DNA of 64,000 nucleotides, from positions 14,414,346 through 14,478,345 of the forward strand of contig NC_092052.1 of NCBI RefSeq assembly GCF_003086295.3, given 5' to 3'. The translations under genes were made by a program, and so were the position numbers. Under the pieces are notes generated by a model. The model saw only the letters and a program-made list of their open reading frames with translations, was not told the DNA's origin and did not search any database. This DNA comes from Arachis hypogaea (taxonomy: Eukaryota > Streptophyta > Magnoliopsida > Fabales > Fabaceae). Numbering within the stretch: the first letter of the stretch is position 1; every line of letters starts with the position of its first letter. Of this stretch, positions 1 through 12,989 are shown piece by piece.

Positions 1-1512
1 ATCGATCAATTAAAATTTAAAAAGTACCAAATGCCATGAATCCAAAAAGCACTGCACCCTTCAATAACCTAAAAATCCTCTGAAAGTTTATAAATTATAC
101 TTGAAGAATACCTAACTCAACTAAAGCAGCAAAATCACTAGGCCTTGAAGAAACAAAATAACCATAACTTAGAGCACATAAACATCGAAAAGAAGAAGCA
201 AAAGCTCCACCATTTCATTTCAACAAAAACTAATTTTAATTTTCAAGATTTCAGCTCAAATATTCTAAAAAAACACACACATTTGAATATTATATATACA
301 AAAATATGTTTCACAACTTGCACAATCACAACTAGCGCTGCAGAATCAAATTCCGCAATTGAAATGAACTTCAATTACAACAATCAGTGAAAGGAAAATC
401 CAGCTACTTGAATGAAATTTCAGGAAAAAGAAGGAAAGATTACCAGAGTCGGATTGGAACCACGGGAAAGATCGAAAAGGATCATCACCGGATAGGTTGG
501 AAGAGTCATCGGTGGCTTTGACCACGATATGATGGCGAGAAGAACGAGATGATGAGAAATTGAATGAGGATCTGAAAAGCGGGGAGAGAGGAGATGATAG
601 CGTGGAACGAGAAATTGATGCAAGAGAAGAAGGGAATCTGAATCTTGAGGAGATGATAGCGGTGGAAGAAGCCCTAGCAATGGCGGTGGAGTTTCAGCGG
701 CGACCAAGCACCCCTTTCTTCTCTCCTCCATCGCGTTTTCTCTCTCCCTCGAGCTCTCTTTCACCGGCGCTCGACAGCGGTGGAGCCATATGCGGCGTCG
801 TCGTTTCTTTCCTTCCTTCCCCTCTCCTCTCTTCTTCTCTTCTTCTTCCTGTGCTCCCCTTTTCTGATTTCTTCTCTTTCGTGTGTGTGAGTTGAGGGAG
901 GATGAGAGTGCGTGAGTGAGGCTGAATGGATACGAAAAGGGGGAAAAATTTACCTAATGTGAGAGCGCAGCGAACAGAAGCGACGATAAAGACTAGTGAT
1001 GGCGTGGTGAGTGGTGAGTGACGAATATGAGTGACTGGTGGAGATGGTGAGTGGTGAGTGGTGAGTGTTGACTGGTGATGGCGATCCCTTTCTCTGATTT
1101 GGGGGTGTTATGTTTTCAGTGGCTAAGGGTTATGTTTTCTGATTTGGCTAAGTGTTTGTACGCATGTATCATTTGGGGAATTCAAAAAATTTACTAAGTG
1201 TTATTGGACATTTCACTTAGATATATTAGGCAACACTTTTGAAGTGCAACCAAAACTTAATAAATAGGCTACTCTTAAAAAGCGCTCTCTTTGATATAAA
1301 AGTGTACCCATAGATATTAACATACGGCTACGCTTTATAAGTGATTTCTATAATATCTAAGGCTACACTTTTTAAATGATGCCAGAATTGTGTTTCCTTT
1401 TCTCTAAAAAACAGGCAACACTGAGAAAAGCGTAGCCTATTCTATGAATAGGCTACGCTTTTCAAATGTAGCTTAAAAAAAGTGTGGCTGAATGGGTATT
1501 TTTCTTGTAGTG
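1..1512 (+). mobile_element. CACTA-type transposon, right end; left end outside window
   Basis: The sequence ends at 1512 with the inverse of CACTACAAGAAAAA, the terminus typical of plant CACTA (En/Spm) transposons. About 300 bp before it (roughly 1195-1500) carry many short subterminal motifs in both orientations (ggctacgcttt, gcaacactttt, aaagcgtagcc), as expected for transposase-binding arrays. Further left, 450-900 is a GC-richer patch with pyrimidine runs, and 1000-1080 repeats gagtggtga. None of this looks like a coding region. The left terminus is not in the window, so length and target duplication cannot be judged. Confidence 0.6.
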
Positions 1513-1709
1513 ACATGTCCTTAAGAACTTGAGAAACTTCCTCAGATTCAGTTCTGTTTGGGGAACTCATCATCACATTCTTGCTATGCTTCTTCTTGAA
1601 CCGAGGAAATAGCCATGACATAACACCTTTATTTTTAGGCTGTGTTTGGAAAGAAGCATGAGAATCAGTGAGTGGAACAAGCTAAAATTGTTATGTTTTC
1701 TTTTAATAG

Positions 1710-2096
1710 GATAAACTTAAGAGCCACCAAGAAGCTGGAGATACTCCCGAGAAAGTATTTACTGCAGTATTTGGCAAAGAACAACCAGGAAGAGCTCGAT
1801 GTTATGGGAGGATAATCACAAAAACATCTCTGCAGAAAGAACGGAAAATTGCTAAAATTAAGCAACAACATGCAGAGACTATAAGTTCAATGAAAACTGA
1901 ACTTCATGAGACAAAAGACAGAGTCCAAAGTTTGGAGGATCTTGTGAAGCTTCTCTTGCAACAGAGTTCTCTTGGCACAAATATTGATGAAGCACAGTCT
2001 TTATTACGAGCCAAGGAATCAACACATGATATAAATAGTAAGCAATGTCCGAATGGCAACGATCGTCCTTCCTCATCAACTCGTGATCCAAAATGA
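1710..2096 (+). pseudogene. CACTA transposase-associated protein, terminal exon (Transposase_24-like)
   Basis: An open frame begins right after a good splice acceptor (ttcttttaatag, ending 1709) and runs 128 codons to TGA at 2094-2096. Near its start is a VFGKEQPGRARCYGR-like stretch, the type of C-terminal signature I associate with the plant Ptta/En/Spm (Transposase_24) family. A charged helical segment follows (roughly residues 50-90, ETKDRVQSLEDLVKLLLQQ), a likely coiled coil. Upstream exons are not recognisable between 1513 and 1709, so the gene is probably incomplete. It belongs to the element ending at 4161. The family call is from memory of the motif. Confidence 0.55.
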
Positions 2097-3609
2097 TGAC
2101 CAGGTATAACAAAAAAATTTGCAGTAACTTTTGTGATTTATCATTTATTGGAAATGGACTATCAACATTTTTGGCCTTTGCTTTCTCTGTCTTCTGCCAT
2201 CTTACTTCATGGTGGCTTCTACAATACACTCTTGCTATTTTTAATTAATCATCTTTTTTTCTTTTTCCTTTTTAATTACTTATTTTTGTAGCGTTGTGCT
2301 ACTGTAAGGAAGAAAATTTTTTTCTCATTGCTGAAATAATGTGGCTATGTTGGGGAGTGATGCGTGTTGTCACTGCAACAGACTCTAGTAACTGCTGTTT
2401 CATTCGCAGGAATAGCAGAAATTGTCAAGGGAGTTGTTTCATATCTTTATCTTTTCATTTTTTCCCTTCAAATTTATGTTTCAGTCATTTATTTCTCTGT
2501 TGCTTTCTCTCAAACATAAATTAATTAATTTTATATGATAGTGATAATAAAAGAATAATCATTAAAAAATAAAAGAGAAAAATCTAATATAGCAGCAACG
2601 TTATTTCCTTCCACACCAAACAGTTATGTGAGTGAAGTCTCTTCTTGTGAGCTTGTTCCTTCTGATTCTATGATTCTAAATAAGAACTACAAAGCTAATA
2701 CTTTTTTTTGGAGCAATCATCATTCTCTGAATTGCATTTCTCTTTCTCAGTTTCCTCAGGTACTTCATCAAACACATACCATGCATCATTTTCCGTTATT
2801 GCACCTTTTATGTTTCAATTTTTTTTAAATGCAACTTTAACTAAACCCCAATTCATTTATGTGTTTATTTTTCATTTGGGAACTTCCGCTTTTATATGCT
2901 GTAACTTTATAAGTTGTTTCAATGGATTCTACACTAAAAAATTGAAGTATATGGATCCTGAATTATTTTGTTCCTTTGATTTTATTCTATTAGTGTTGTT
3001 TTGCTATTTTATGGATAATTATATGGTTAGAACTTAGAACAATTTGGGAGTTTTCTGACACCTGTATTTTCAGCTGACACAGGTTAAGAATTATTACCTT
3101 AATAGGGAAGTTTGATGTTACTCGCACATAGTTATTAGGGGAGTATAACAATGGCTATTGCAGTAGTTATTGGACTCAGTGGAGGCAAGAGGATTTTGAG
3201 TTTATCATACCATTACTCTGATGTTACCGAAAAGCTTTCATTTGGCACTGATTTTGGATCCACACACTATCAGATTGTTCCAACAAAGTCAAGCATAGAT
3301 ATAAAATATGCAAGTAGATTGACATCTTTTTGATCAATATTAATTACTATTTTGTTATGACAATTATTGTTAGACAAGAATTTTATTATTTTATTGAGAA
3401 TTATTGATGAATGTGTATTTGAAATACTAATTGAACTTTTTAATAACTATTTTAATTAGAATTTTATTATTAGTTATTTTGTCTCTTTTATAATTATTTT
3501 CTATTATGCACAAATTTATTTATTAATTAAAATAATTACACATGTATGAACAAAAAATTTTATTGTAAATTTTATTTTTTTATATTTTTATAACAAAAAT
3601 AATTTTTAT

Positions 3610-4161
3610 TTTTATAAAAAAGGCAACCCTTTTATTAGTTGCATATTTTGAATATTAGACAACACTTGTATGGTTGTATATCCAAAAGAAAAAACAACAC
3701 TTGTATAGGTTGCATATCCAAAAGAAAAAGCAATACTTTAAAGGGTTGCATATTCAAAACTAATAGGCAACACTTCAAAGGATTGCAAATTCCAACTTAT
3801 AAGCAACACGTAAAAGAGTTGTATTTTATTGCAAATAGACAACACTTCAAAGGATTGCAAATTCCAACTTATAAGCAACACGTAAAAGAATTGCATTTTA
3901 TTGCAAATAGGCAATATTTTTTAGTGGTGACCAAAATATGAGAGAAGAAACAACACTGCAAAAGTATTGTCTCAAACACACCTTTAAAGTGTTGTTGTTT
4001 TTCAACCAAAGGCAACACTTACCAAGTGTTGCTCTTAAAAGCGTTGCTTTTGAAACAAAAAAGTGTTGCCTTGATCTAAGGCAACGGCTGCATATGCAAC
4101 GCCGACCAAAAACGTTGCCTTAGGTTCAAAAGTGTTGCCTCAACCTGAAAATGTTGTAGTG
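3610..4161. repeat. CACTA subterminal repeat array with 72-bp tandem duplication
   Basis: Short motifs caacactt, gttgcatat and their complements recur every 20-40 bp. Within them 3769-3840 and 3841-3912 are two nearly identical 72-bp units, each beginning aacacttcaaaggattgc. An open frame across this block (3639-3941) is an artefact of the repeat periodicity. Confidence 0.8.
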
Positions 4162-4634
4162 ATTACTTCTAAACTAAATATGCAACCATTCAAAGAGTTA
4201 TATTTTTTGGCTAAAATAGGATTTGCTTTTGCAGTAAAAGTACAAAAATAAAATTTATACTAAAATTTCTTTTGTGTATATATTTCATTTTTTAATTATT
4301 AAATAAATTTATGTACAATAAAAAAAAACAAAATATTAATAATTAATAAAATTTTAATTAAAATAAATATTAAAACATTCTGATATAGCGTTTCAAATAT
4401 ATATATATATAACATAGCCAACGTAACCAAACTTTATAAGTTCACTTTTAAATCATTTCAAGGAGTTTATGAAGAGAATGGATAAATTTTGCTCTCCAAT
4501 ATTGATGGACCGAATGAACTCATATATAAAAGGAGGATGTTATAATTTTTAAGTATGTATGATATGAAATTTTGTATATATTGTGGTCCTCACGACAGAG
4601 ACAGCGAAAGCTAGATTTTCGAGTTATATGTGTT

Positions 4635-4636
<2 letters not shown>

Positions 4637-4694
<58 letters not shown>
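4637..4694. repeat. (AAT)n microsatellite, about 19 units
   Basis: Uninterrupted ataataat repeat visible over about 58 bases. It creates a poly-isoleucine frame on the minus strand that is not a gene. Confidence 0.95.
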
Positions 4695-4697
<3 letters not shown>

Positions 4698-6346
4698 GGC
4701 ACAAGAACTGAGTCTCGGATAGTTCATATGCTCTCTGTGAAATTGAATTCAAAAATAGACATTCATGCAATAAGTTAGTAGAACCTTTTTGGGACCCAAT
4801 TGATAGGAATAAGATAAGATAGAATCACTATCAATGACAACTTGAGATGAATTACTACGCAACTTTAGTATGCATGAGAAGGATTCAACTGAATATATAA
4901 CAAGCAATTAGTAGCAATTAAGAACGTTCTTTGTGACAATTACAGTTATTACGTTGGACCAAGACAAACGGTTAGCCTATGTTGCCGCCTTCATATGCCA
5001 TTCATTTTTCTATCATGAAAATTTGTTGACTCCCTAATTTATTCAAAGATCAAACTTCAAACTTCAAACAAGGTGCAAGAAAATCAAATGAATTTATCAC
5101 CTTCTTAATTGGAAAATTGACACTTTTTTGAATTTCTACTCAATTCAATTTAATTTCATCATTTTAAATTAGTATCAAGCACAAAAATTGTATCCATCAG
5201 TCATAAACTATTTTCAAATTTTATTGACATGCATTGGGATATATTAATTTTACACATCTATTAAATCAATATAATTCAATGTATTAAAATTTACACGACA
5301 TACAGGATGTGATTATTTTATATTAAAATATAATATTAATCCTATTTGTAACATGTTATGAATAATTCAGTAGGTTTTATAGATTATCTATGGAGTGTGG
5401 ACCCACACTTTAATTTGGAGTTGCACTTCATTTTTGACTAATCTCATCTCTATGCACCGTTTTCGTTTCCTGAATATTTGGACTATTTAGCTTGTTGACA
5501 TAATAATAGCAGTTGCTACAGTCCACGCTGCAATCCAATAACAAAAAGGATAAATGATTTTGTCACAACTAATTAAGGGTTTTTTACTTAAATAAAAAAA
5601 ATAAATCGCCTCATTATTCTATTATCCTGATTCAATATTATTATGATATATATTATTATTTATAGATAAATTACAGTGATATATATATATAGAGTAATTT
5701 ATGAATATACACAGAAATCGTATTAAGAATTGATTTTTTTTAAATACCTAATTTGCACTAAAAAATAGGACATATATGTATGTTAATAATGTTGAATAGA
5801 TGAGAAAATATGATAATTTGTTATTTTTTAATTTATTTAATTTAAAAGCCAACAACTTGATAATACTTTCTTTCAAAAATTTTAACACTTAAAAATAAAA
5901 TAAAGTATATATTTAAGACCCACAAATCTGATCTTTAAGATTATTTACCAGATTATAGTATTTAATGATGGTTATACTTTTAGCTTTTTCCTAACTACTC
6001 AACATCTCTATGATCACTCCATTTATTTGGGAACTCTAGGTTTCTCACATGCATCATTTTTATATGATTTTATTATTATTTATCTCTAATTAACACATGT
6101 TTAATTTATTCGTTTAATTAGCCTTGTCTTTTAAATAAATGATCAATGATCACACACACACACATATATATTAATTATAGATTAATATGAAACAAATCAA
6201 TATGATTATATGAGAGGATCACTCCCTTCTATTGTTGCGGTCCTTCCTTAATTTTTCTCTTGCTATGCTCTTTATAAAGTTTAGTCATGTCTCCTTTAAT
6301 TTGTAGTTCACTTTATTATAATTGCCATCTATCATTATCATTCTTT

Positions 6347-6384
<38 letters not shown>
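6347..6384. repeat. (AAT)n microsatellite, about 12 units
   Basis: Uninterrupted taataata repeat. It is a second short AAT array in the same spacer. Confidence 0.95.
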
Positions 6385-6386
<2 letters not shown>

Positions 6387-7035
6387 TTCTTCTTTGCCAC
6401 GTTTTGCAAATGGAATTGAATGACCCAAAGATTAGTTATAATTAGGTTGGGATATATAGCTCCATTAATGATACAACTGATAATAACAAACATCTATGAA
6501 TCACAAACCCTCTTTATTAATAAGGTGAGCTTAGTTGGTAGATACATAGATCTTTCAAATCTTCAAAGTTCAAACAAATTAAAGCAATCGATAATTAATG
6601 CCTCTTCTAGATATGAAAACTACTTCTACAAAGTTTTCAATTCCAAAAACTTTAGGAAATAATTAAAGCTTTATTCTCTAGCTATAGCAGCCCCTTATAT
6701 TAATTAACCAAATTTTATATCTTTGTGTTTGATGATAATAAGTAGTTACTTTTTGACTTAAAAGTTAAAACAATTGAAAGATACGATCTTTTTAATTTGC
6801 CAATTAACTAGGCTTAAAAAGTTACGTACGATAAAATATTGTGACTTTTCATATCATCATTTCCATGAATTATTATTCAAACATCTTAGATTCTTAGTAT
6901 TTAAACATTTTGTTTCATGCGGCAGAGTCATTTTGACCATGCAGCTAAAGTAGTAGTAGCATTTTGACAACCACATACATACTTTCATATACAGTACGGT
7001 TTTTTTAATTAGTTAATTGCTAGTTATATATTTGG

Positions 7036-7400
7036 GACATTAATTAATTTAAAATTTAATTATGTTGTTGGTCTTTATAATTTTATTAAATTTATAATTA
7101 ATTTTTTTATTTTTTTTGTTTTATTAATTAAGTCTTTATATTAATTTTAATTTTGTAATTAGATTTTTTTAATATAAAAAATATTAAAATTAAATAAATA
7201 TTTTTTATAAATTAAATATATTCACAATTAAAAACTTAATTAAATATTTGATTATATATTTTTTGAAAAAAATATTCTATTAATTTTATTATTTTTGATA
7301 AAAAATATAATTACAAAATTAAAAGTAAGAATCTAATTAAAAAAAACGTATAAAAATTTAAAATAGTGAAATATAAAAATCATTAGAGTAATTTAACCAT
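7036..7400. repeat. AT-rich foldback (MITE-like) repeat
   Basis: The left half (ggtctttataattttatt ... ttttgtaattagatttt) is a degenerate reverse complement of the right half (ataattacaaaattaaaagtaag ... tataaaaatc). No intact terminus or target duplication was found, so the limits are approximate. Confidence 0.45.
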
Positions 7401-9277
7401 AATTTAAACATATCCCTGTAGTTAGATGTCTAGCTAGAGAGGACTTCGCTTCCAATTGAGCAAGGGTCAATGCCATTTTGTTATATATATATTGTTAATA
7501 CAACTAATATTGGGTGCAGCAACTACATATCTTATCTATTACTCATTATTTTTCAATAGAATACCGAAATTGCATATATAATATTAATGCTTAAATTAAT
7601 TCTTAAAAAGTTACATGCGAGTCAATTATTTACTTTCTGAAATACTCAGTATTTTAATTTATTCTGTAAAAAAATATCAATAAGATTCAAATTAATTATT
7701 TTAATTTATTACGTTTTACTAATATACCACAATTAAATACTATGTACGTGACAAATTAACATGTCAGCACAAAAAATTGACGAAAGAATCAAGTTCATTC
7801 ATATTAATATTTTTAAAAATAAATTTAAAAATTTAAAAACTAAATTGATTTATATATAATTATAGACCATTTTAAATATTAACTCCACACATTCAATTTT
7901 GCGCCTAAGAATTAAAACACATAATAATAAGCCTTAAAATTAAAGAAAAGAAACTATGGAAACAAAAAACATTATCTCAAATTCTGAAAGAAAAAGGGGT
8001 GTGGGGGATAGAATTAAGTGACATAAGCTAATATGATATATCCGACAGTGGCACGCACCTATGAATATGAATGACCTATCGTTTAAAAAAAGAAAAAAAG
8101 AGGTTATAAAAGTTGAAAAAGTTAAAGTAGCTTTAATTTATCCAATTTATAGAGTTGTCCTCCATCTTGTTCAATATAATGTTCATGGCGTGCTTAATCT
8201 CTAGAAGTCTATGGGAAGCCCCCAAAATTGATATAGTACTTTTTTTTTTTATTAGGAGGGAGACTTAAATGCTTAATTTATTTTTAGGTAAGTACGAAGA
8301 GATTGTGTTATTTGAATTATAGCTTGTTGACAAATGACATGGATATAGTCGTACTTTATTTTATTAAAATTTTGCGAAAAAAATTAATGTAATTCATTAA
8401 TAATTAGTTACATGAACAAGTAGAAAATATTACGAAGACTGGCTAGGGTGCTTAGCTTGATGATAGTTGAATTATACTTTGGAATTTGGATAATTGCAAG
8501 TTGCTATAAATTACAAATATAAATTGAAGTAGATCCATTATTTGATTGTAACACACTTTATCTTTAAATTAATTAAAGATGAGTTTCACACTGATAGTCA
8601 TAAAAATTGAATAAAAACATTCCTAGGCTTTTATTATTTACTTTTCACAGATGTTTATCATCATCATCATCTCATCCGCAAACATCATTTTCTTGTACAC
8701 GTAGACAAACATATGAAAAGAATATAAGGCTAGCCCACACCTTTCTCTTCTTTTCTCAATATATTTAAGAGGACCCCAATTAGTTTATCTTAATTACTAC
8801 CCGACAACTTTAGTTTAGTTAACCCCACAACTAAAGTAAAATTGTCCCCATGCCATAATAATCAAAACTTTCCCACACCAACTCTTTAGTCTTTTAACAG
8901 TTTAACATATTCATATCTATATCTAAATACAAAAAGTAAATACTCCCCTACACATGTCTTTATATAACGTAACTAGTTGAAAATTATTAAATAATTTAAT
9001 AAATTTAATTAAATTATAATTTAATTATTTTTTACAATTAATTTTACATGTAGTTTTACTAGAAAATTAATTAAAAATAAAATCAATTTTAATTAATTAA
9101 TTAAAAAATAGGTTTGTTAAAAAAAATAACTCTCATTATTCTTTTCTAAATTTTTAAATTTTTTTATGTAAAAATAAATGTGAGTGAATTTTCATGTAAA
9201 AAAAGAGAGATACCCTTCATGATTTGTTTTCACAACGGAACCTCCACAGCAATTAACAAACTATTTCCACCAATTCA

Positions 9278-9283
9278 CACGTG
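9278..9283. promoter_or_regulatory. G-box CACGTG upstream of the DUF4228 gene
   Basis: acacgtgc lies about 60 bp upstream of the TATA box and 155 bp upstream of the start codon. ACGT-core G-box/ABRE elements bind bZIP and bHLH factors, so light, ABA or stress control is possible. This is inference from one site. Confidence 0.4.
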
Positions 9284-9337
9284 CAAACCCTGTAATTATT
9301 CAAGTTTGATTTCGTCCACCGTGTTACCGTATTCCCA

Positions 9338-9347
9338 CTATATAAAC
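9338..9347 (+). promoter_or_regulatory. TATA box of the DUF4228 gene
   Basis: ctatataaac sits about 92 bp upstream of the ATG at 9438. That places a start site near 9370 and gives a short, A/C-rich leader typical of plant genes. Confidence 0.6.
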
Positions 9348-9437
9348 AAACACACCAAATCCCTTTTTCCCTCCCACCAAAACCCCAAATACAAGAATTT
9401 GCAAAACCAAACCAAATTTATTTAAATTAAATTAAAG

Positions 9438-12419
9438 ATGGGAAACACAATAGGAATAAGGAGTAAGAAGGCGAAGGTTATGAAGATAGATGGCGAGACT
9501 TTTAAGTTGAAAACACCGGCAGTAGCAAACGACGTCGTAAAGGACTACCCAGGTCACGTTCTTCTTGATTCCCAAGCCGTTAAGCACTTCGGCCTACGTG
9601 CCAAGCCTCTTGACCCCGACCAGTCGTTAAAGCCCAAGAAGATCTACTTCTTGGTTGAATTACCCAAGGTTAAGCCCGAAGTAGAGTCCGACGGGCTTCC
9701 TAGACGGGTACGCTCGAGTGGCGTGCGTGGCATCAACGCAAAAGAAAGGCTTGAGCTTCTTGCGCTCTCCAAACGCTCCGCTTCGGATCTCACGCTCGTG
9801 AGACCTGAAGCGGGGATCAATGGTGGGCCCACTAGGGTCCGGATGCGGTTGCCCAAGGCCCAACTTGAGAAGTTGATTGAGGAGAGTAACAACGACGGTG
9901 CTGAGGTGGCAGAGAAGATCATGAATATGTATATGGCCGGTGCCGCCGCAGAGGACGGTGGTGTGAAGGTGGCACAACATCAACATAATAATAATAACAA
10001 GCCACGCGGGGTATGTATTCTTTTCTTTATTTAATTTTTAGGGTAACGTTAATATGAATTTTAACAATGATGGTGACACTAATTGGATGAAAATGAAACT
10101 ATAGATCATATAATATACGCATATAATTTTAGATTATACATTTAAACGGTGAATATATTTGTGAGATTATTTTTAACAGATCTAGAGATGATAAGAAAAT
10201 TAGGTTAATTACACTCATTTTATAAGAGGTTAAATAAAAATATGTTGTCCATGATACTGCCTAAATATAGTTTATCGAAAAATTAATATTATCATTAATT
10301 ATTAGGTCATGTCTTACTACATAAGATTTTTCTAATATAGTAATAATCAAAGTCAAACACTATAATATGAATATCTGAAGTACCATTCATCGCCCCATGA
10401 AAAACTTTTCAAAATATTCATTCATGAATCCATACTAAATTCATTCTCACGTAAATGAAAAAAAAAAAAAAAAAAAGAAGGAAGAATATTCATAAATCAT
10501 AATTTAATAAAATAATATTGGATAATATTGATATTGATAATCACACATTCTGGAATCTTTGAAAATCATTTGAATTTGCGCGTTATCTGTTTGGCACTTT
10601 TTCTTTTGAAAATCATGAGCGTTAATTTAGGCGCTGCTTGATGCTGATGTGACATTTGGGAATGCCATGTGCTTGCTTAGATACCATCCTTTTCTTGCTG
10701 CTGAATTTATGTGCTTTGATTTTCTCTCTGTTTCTATGTTTATTAACATAATCTATATCTAATTATAATAATAAATAAATTAATGAATAAAATAATTCAT
10801 CAATATTTTGAAGTAAAGCGGGATTAATTAACCTTGCTGATGGTAACGTGAAAGGAAAACAGAATTATTACTAATATTTTTAGATTATTAGATTTTTTGT
10901 TTTGACTATTGTGTGCATTTTTCTTTTTAAATAATGAAAGATGTTTATCGCTTAGTGTGAAGAAGGGATGAAATTTCCTAGCGCAAACAAATGTGAATTA
11001 GTTGAGATTCCATTCGATTGGAAGGGTTTCAAATGGTTTTTTTTTTTTTTTCAATTTAAACTAAAGAGAAATTAATAATGTGTTTCTCCTATCATCTGTT
11101 TTTTATATATAAATTGCAATAGATACATATTATTTATTAAATATAAGGTAAATTGCATTGAAAATACCTTATTTAATACGTTTTAAAAAGTAAATAAATC
11201 AAATTTAAAAGGAAAACTTGAATAAAAACAAATGTGTGTGATTTACATGCAAATATATAGATTCTATTTCTTCTTTTAAATTTTTTGCGCTTTATTCATT
11301 TTTTAAAAATGTGTTAAATAAGGTATCTGTAATATGAGTCAATAAATTATAGCTCAAATGACATAATCTCCCCATATTCAATTAAAAAAAAATATTTCTA
11401 TCTTTTTGATAAAAAAAATATTTCTTCAATACGATTTATTTTATATCTAGTAAAAAGCAAGTATCAATTACGATTTACCTATAAGTCTATAACAAACAGG
11501 ACATTTATGTAAACAATTTTGTGATAAGAAAAACAAACTCTTGAAATTGATATATCATTAAAAAAACGGTGAGTTATGAGAAATGGTTGGTAGGTTGTGT
11601 ACTTTGGTGTACACATTTTTTAAATTCTTAATTAGGTGAATTAGGAGGTTTCTTAAATTGTTAACGCCTCGCCCTAAAATGGAAAAGATGTTTAAAACAT
11701 TAATTTAAGAATGACCGAAATGGAAGTCAATTGATAGATCTCATTAATTTTAGGTTGAACCATATCATATCCTTGCTTATTTTCTGCCCAAAAAATATAA
11801 TTAATAAACCAAGGTTGATCAATAACCATTATGACATCTTACATGTTTGGTGTCCAATTATTATATCTTTTTGTTATATATGGTGTCTACTTGGATATGT
11901 ATAAAGCAAAATATTGGCTTATGTGTACCACATGACATTAGGGCAATGATTCCATTTTATTTGATAAATTTATGTGAATGCATTTGATTTAATTTGGAGA
12001 ACAAGTTCCCAATTTGTATAACATTGCATGTGCACTTGTTCCTCGTTTACTTCTCAAGACACCTATAAAATTAAATAATGTGTTTTTGGAGACTTTGACT
12101 TTGGATGTATTCAAAATTCAAGATATCCCGAAAACAAAGAGATGAAAATATCAAAGGAAAGAAAAAATCAATGCTACTTGTAGTTTGGTAGCGATACATT
12201 TCATTTTCTAATTAATAAGTCACACTTAACAATTCTTTTTTCTTTTTTGATCAAATACTTGCATTCACATTTAACTATCAAATATTTTAATAATGTTAAT
12301 TATTTATAGTAATTATGCTAATTTTCTTCCTTGAATCTTGTATTTTGCAGAAACGAGTGAGTTTTAGTCCAATCCAAAATGAAGAAATTATTAATGGAGA
12401 GGAAACTACTTTACAATAG
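9438..12419 (+). CDS. DUF4228 (PADRE) domain protein, two exons
   Basis: Exon 1 is 9438-10010 (191 codons) and exon 2 is 12351-12419 (22 codons plus TAG), giving 213 residues. Seen: an MGN N-terminus, GETFKLKTP, YPGHVLLDSQAVKHFGLRAKPL near residues 37-60, KPKKIYFLVELP near 67-80, then an ERLELLALSKRSASDL helix and GPTRVRMRLPKAQLEKLIEES. This is the layout of plant DUF4228/PADRE proteins such as Arabidopsis At1g66480. The donor ggg|gtatgt at 10011 and acceptor tattttgcag| ending 12350 are in phase 0 and restore the family's C-terminal KRVSFSPI motif. Reading through the donor gives an unlikely VCILFFI tail. Function is poorly known; family members respond to pathogens and stress. The coding part is clearly more GC-rich than its surroundings. 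Confidence 0.9.
10011..12350 (+). other. 2340-bp intron of the DUF4228 gene
   Basis: It starts GTATGT and ends TTTTGCAG, is AT-rich and has no coding content. It holds poly(A) and poly(T) tracts (about 10458-10476 and 11038-11052). A fragment at about 11345-11395 resembles the 5' part of the tRNA-like SINE at 21032 (tagctcaaatgacataatctccc). Confidence 0.8.
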
Positions 12420-12989
12420 TATTTATAGCTTGAATAGCAATATTTTTTCCTTCTCTTGTAGTTAAAATATATACATGGCAATGCTTATGAAAAAGCATGT
12501 TAATTTTGTTCTAGGATCTGTAGTGACTTGGATCACTATGTGAGAGCATTTATATGGATGAATTTAAAACCAAAAAAAAAGGGGTATGTATATAGTGGTT
12601 TAGAAGGTTAATCTCTTGTTCGAATTTGTACCTCAATGTTACTGGTAATTTGGTAGCAATACATTTGATTTTCTAGTTAGCAATTCATATTTACATATTA
12701 TTATATTTGGATCAAACATTTACAAAATATACATAATTATTTTGAAAATAGTGCACTCTCTTTGTATTCTCCGTATCTCCTCTTGATTGGTTAAATAACC
12801 TAATCACCTAATTCTTTGTATTCTCTGGATCTCCACCCTCTCTCACCAAATTCAGAGTAAAACTATGGTGCTTTATTGCAAATGGTGGGAATTTAGATTC
12901 AATAGAAAGAACAAATGAGGATAGAAAATAAATGGGTTTGGCTCTAAATGTGGGTTTTGAAACATTGTTATTGACATGTCCCTTACAAC

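Larger units (their letters stand above)
1513..4161 (+). mobile_element. Second CACTA-type transposon remnant, 3' portion
   Basis: The right edge at 4161 reads tgttgtagtg, the inverse of CACTACAACA, a second CACTA terminus that differs from the one at 1512. The last 550 bp hold alternating caacactt and aagtgttg motifs, a subterminal repeat array. A transposase-associated exon (1710-2096, +) lies inside with plausible introns around it. The preceding CACTA end at 1512 abuts it directly, so one element probably inserted into the other. The stretch 2100-3600 is AT-rich intron or UTR-like sequence with no recognisable coding content. Confidence 0.55.
4162..9337. other. AT-rich intergenic region
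   Basis: No coding region is supported. It holds two AAT microsatellites, a foldback repeat near 7.05-7.40 kb, short (CA)n and (TA)n runs near 6157-6175, and homopolymer tracts. The 80-codon frame at 6420-6662 has no recognisable features and I do not call it. The last few hundred bases would be the promoter of the gene starting at 9438. Confidence 0.7.

Noticed and set aside
420..895. Opposing open frames of 111-114 codons
   Set aside because: Both strands are open over the same pyrimidine- and GC-rich stretch. There are no domains, and it lies in the body of a CACTA-type repeat.
3639..4123. Frames with repeated GLQIPTYKQHV-like peptides
   Set aside because: The peptide repeats only reflect the CACTA subterminal DNA repeats (72-bp units).
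6420..6662. 80-codon frame as a small gene
   Set aside because: AT-rich, no promoter arrangement or recognisable motif. It is within chance length for this spacer.
9644..9986. Two minus-strand frames under the DUF4228 exon
   Set aside because: They are shadows of a clearly coding plus-strand exon with a GC-rich third position.
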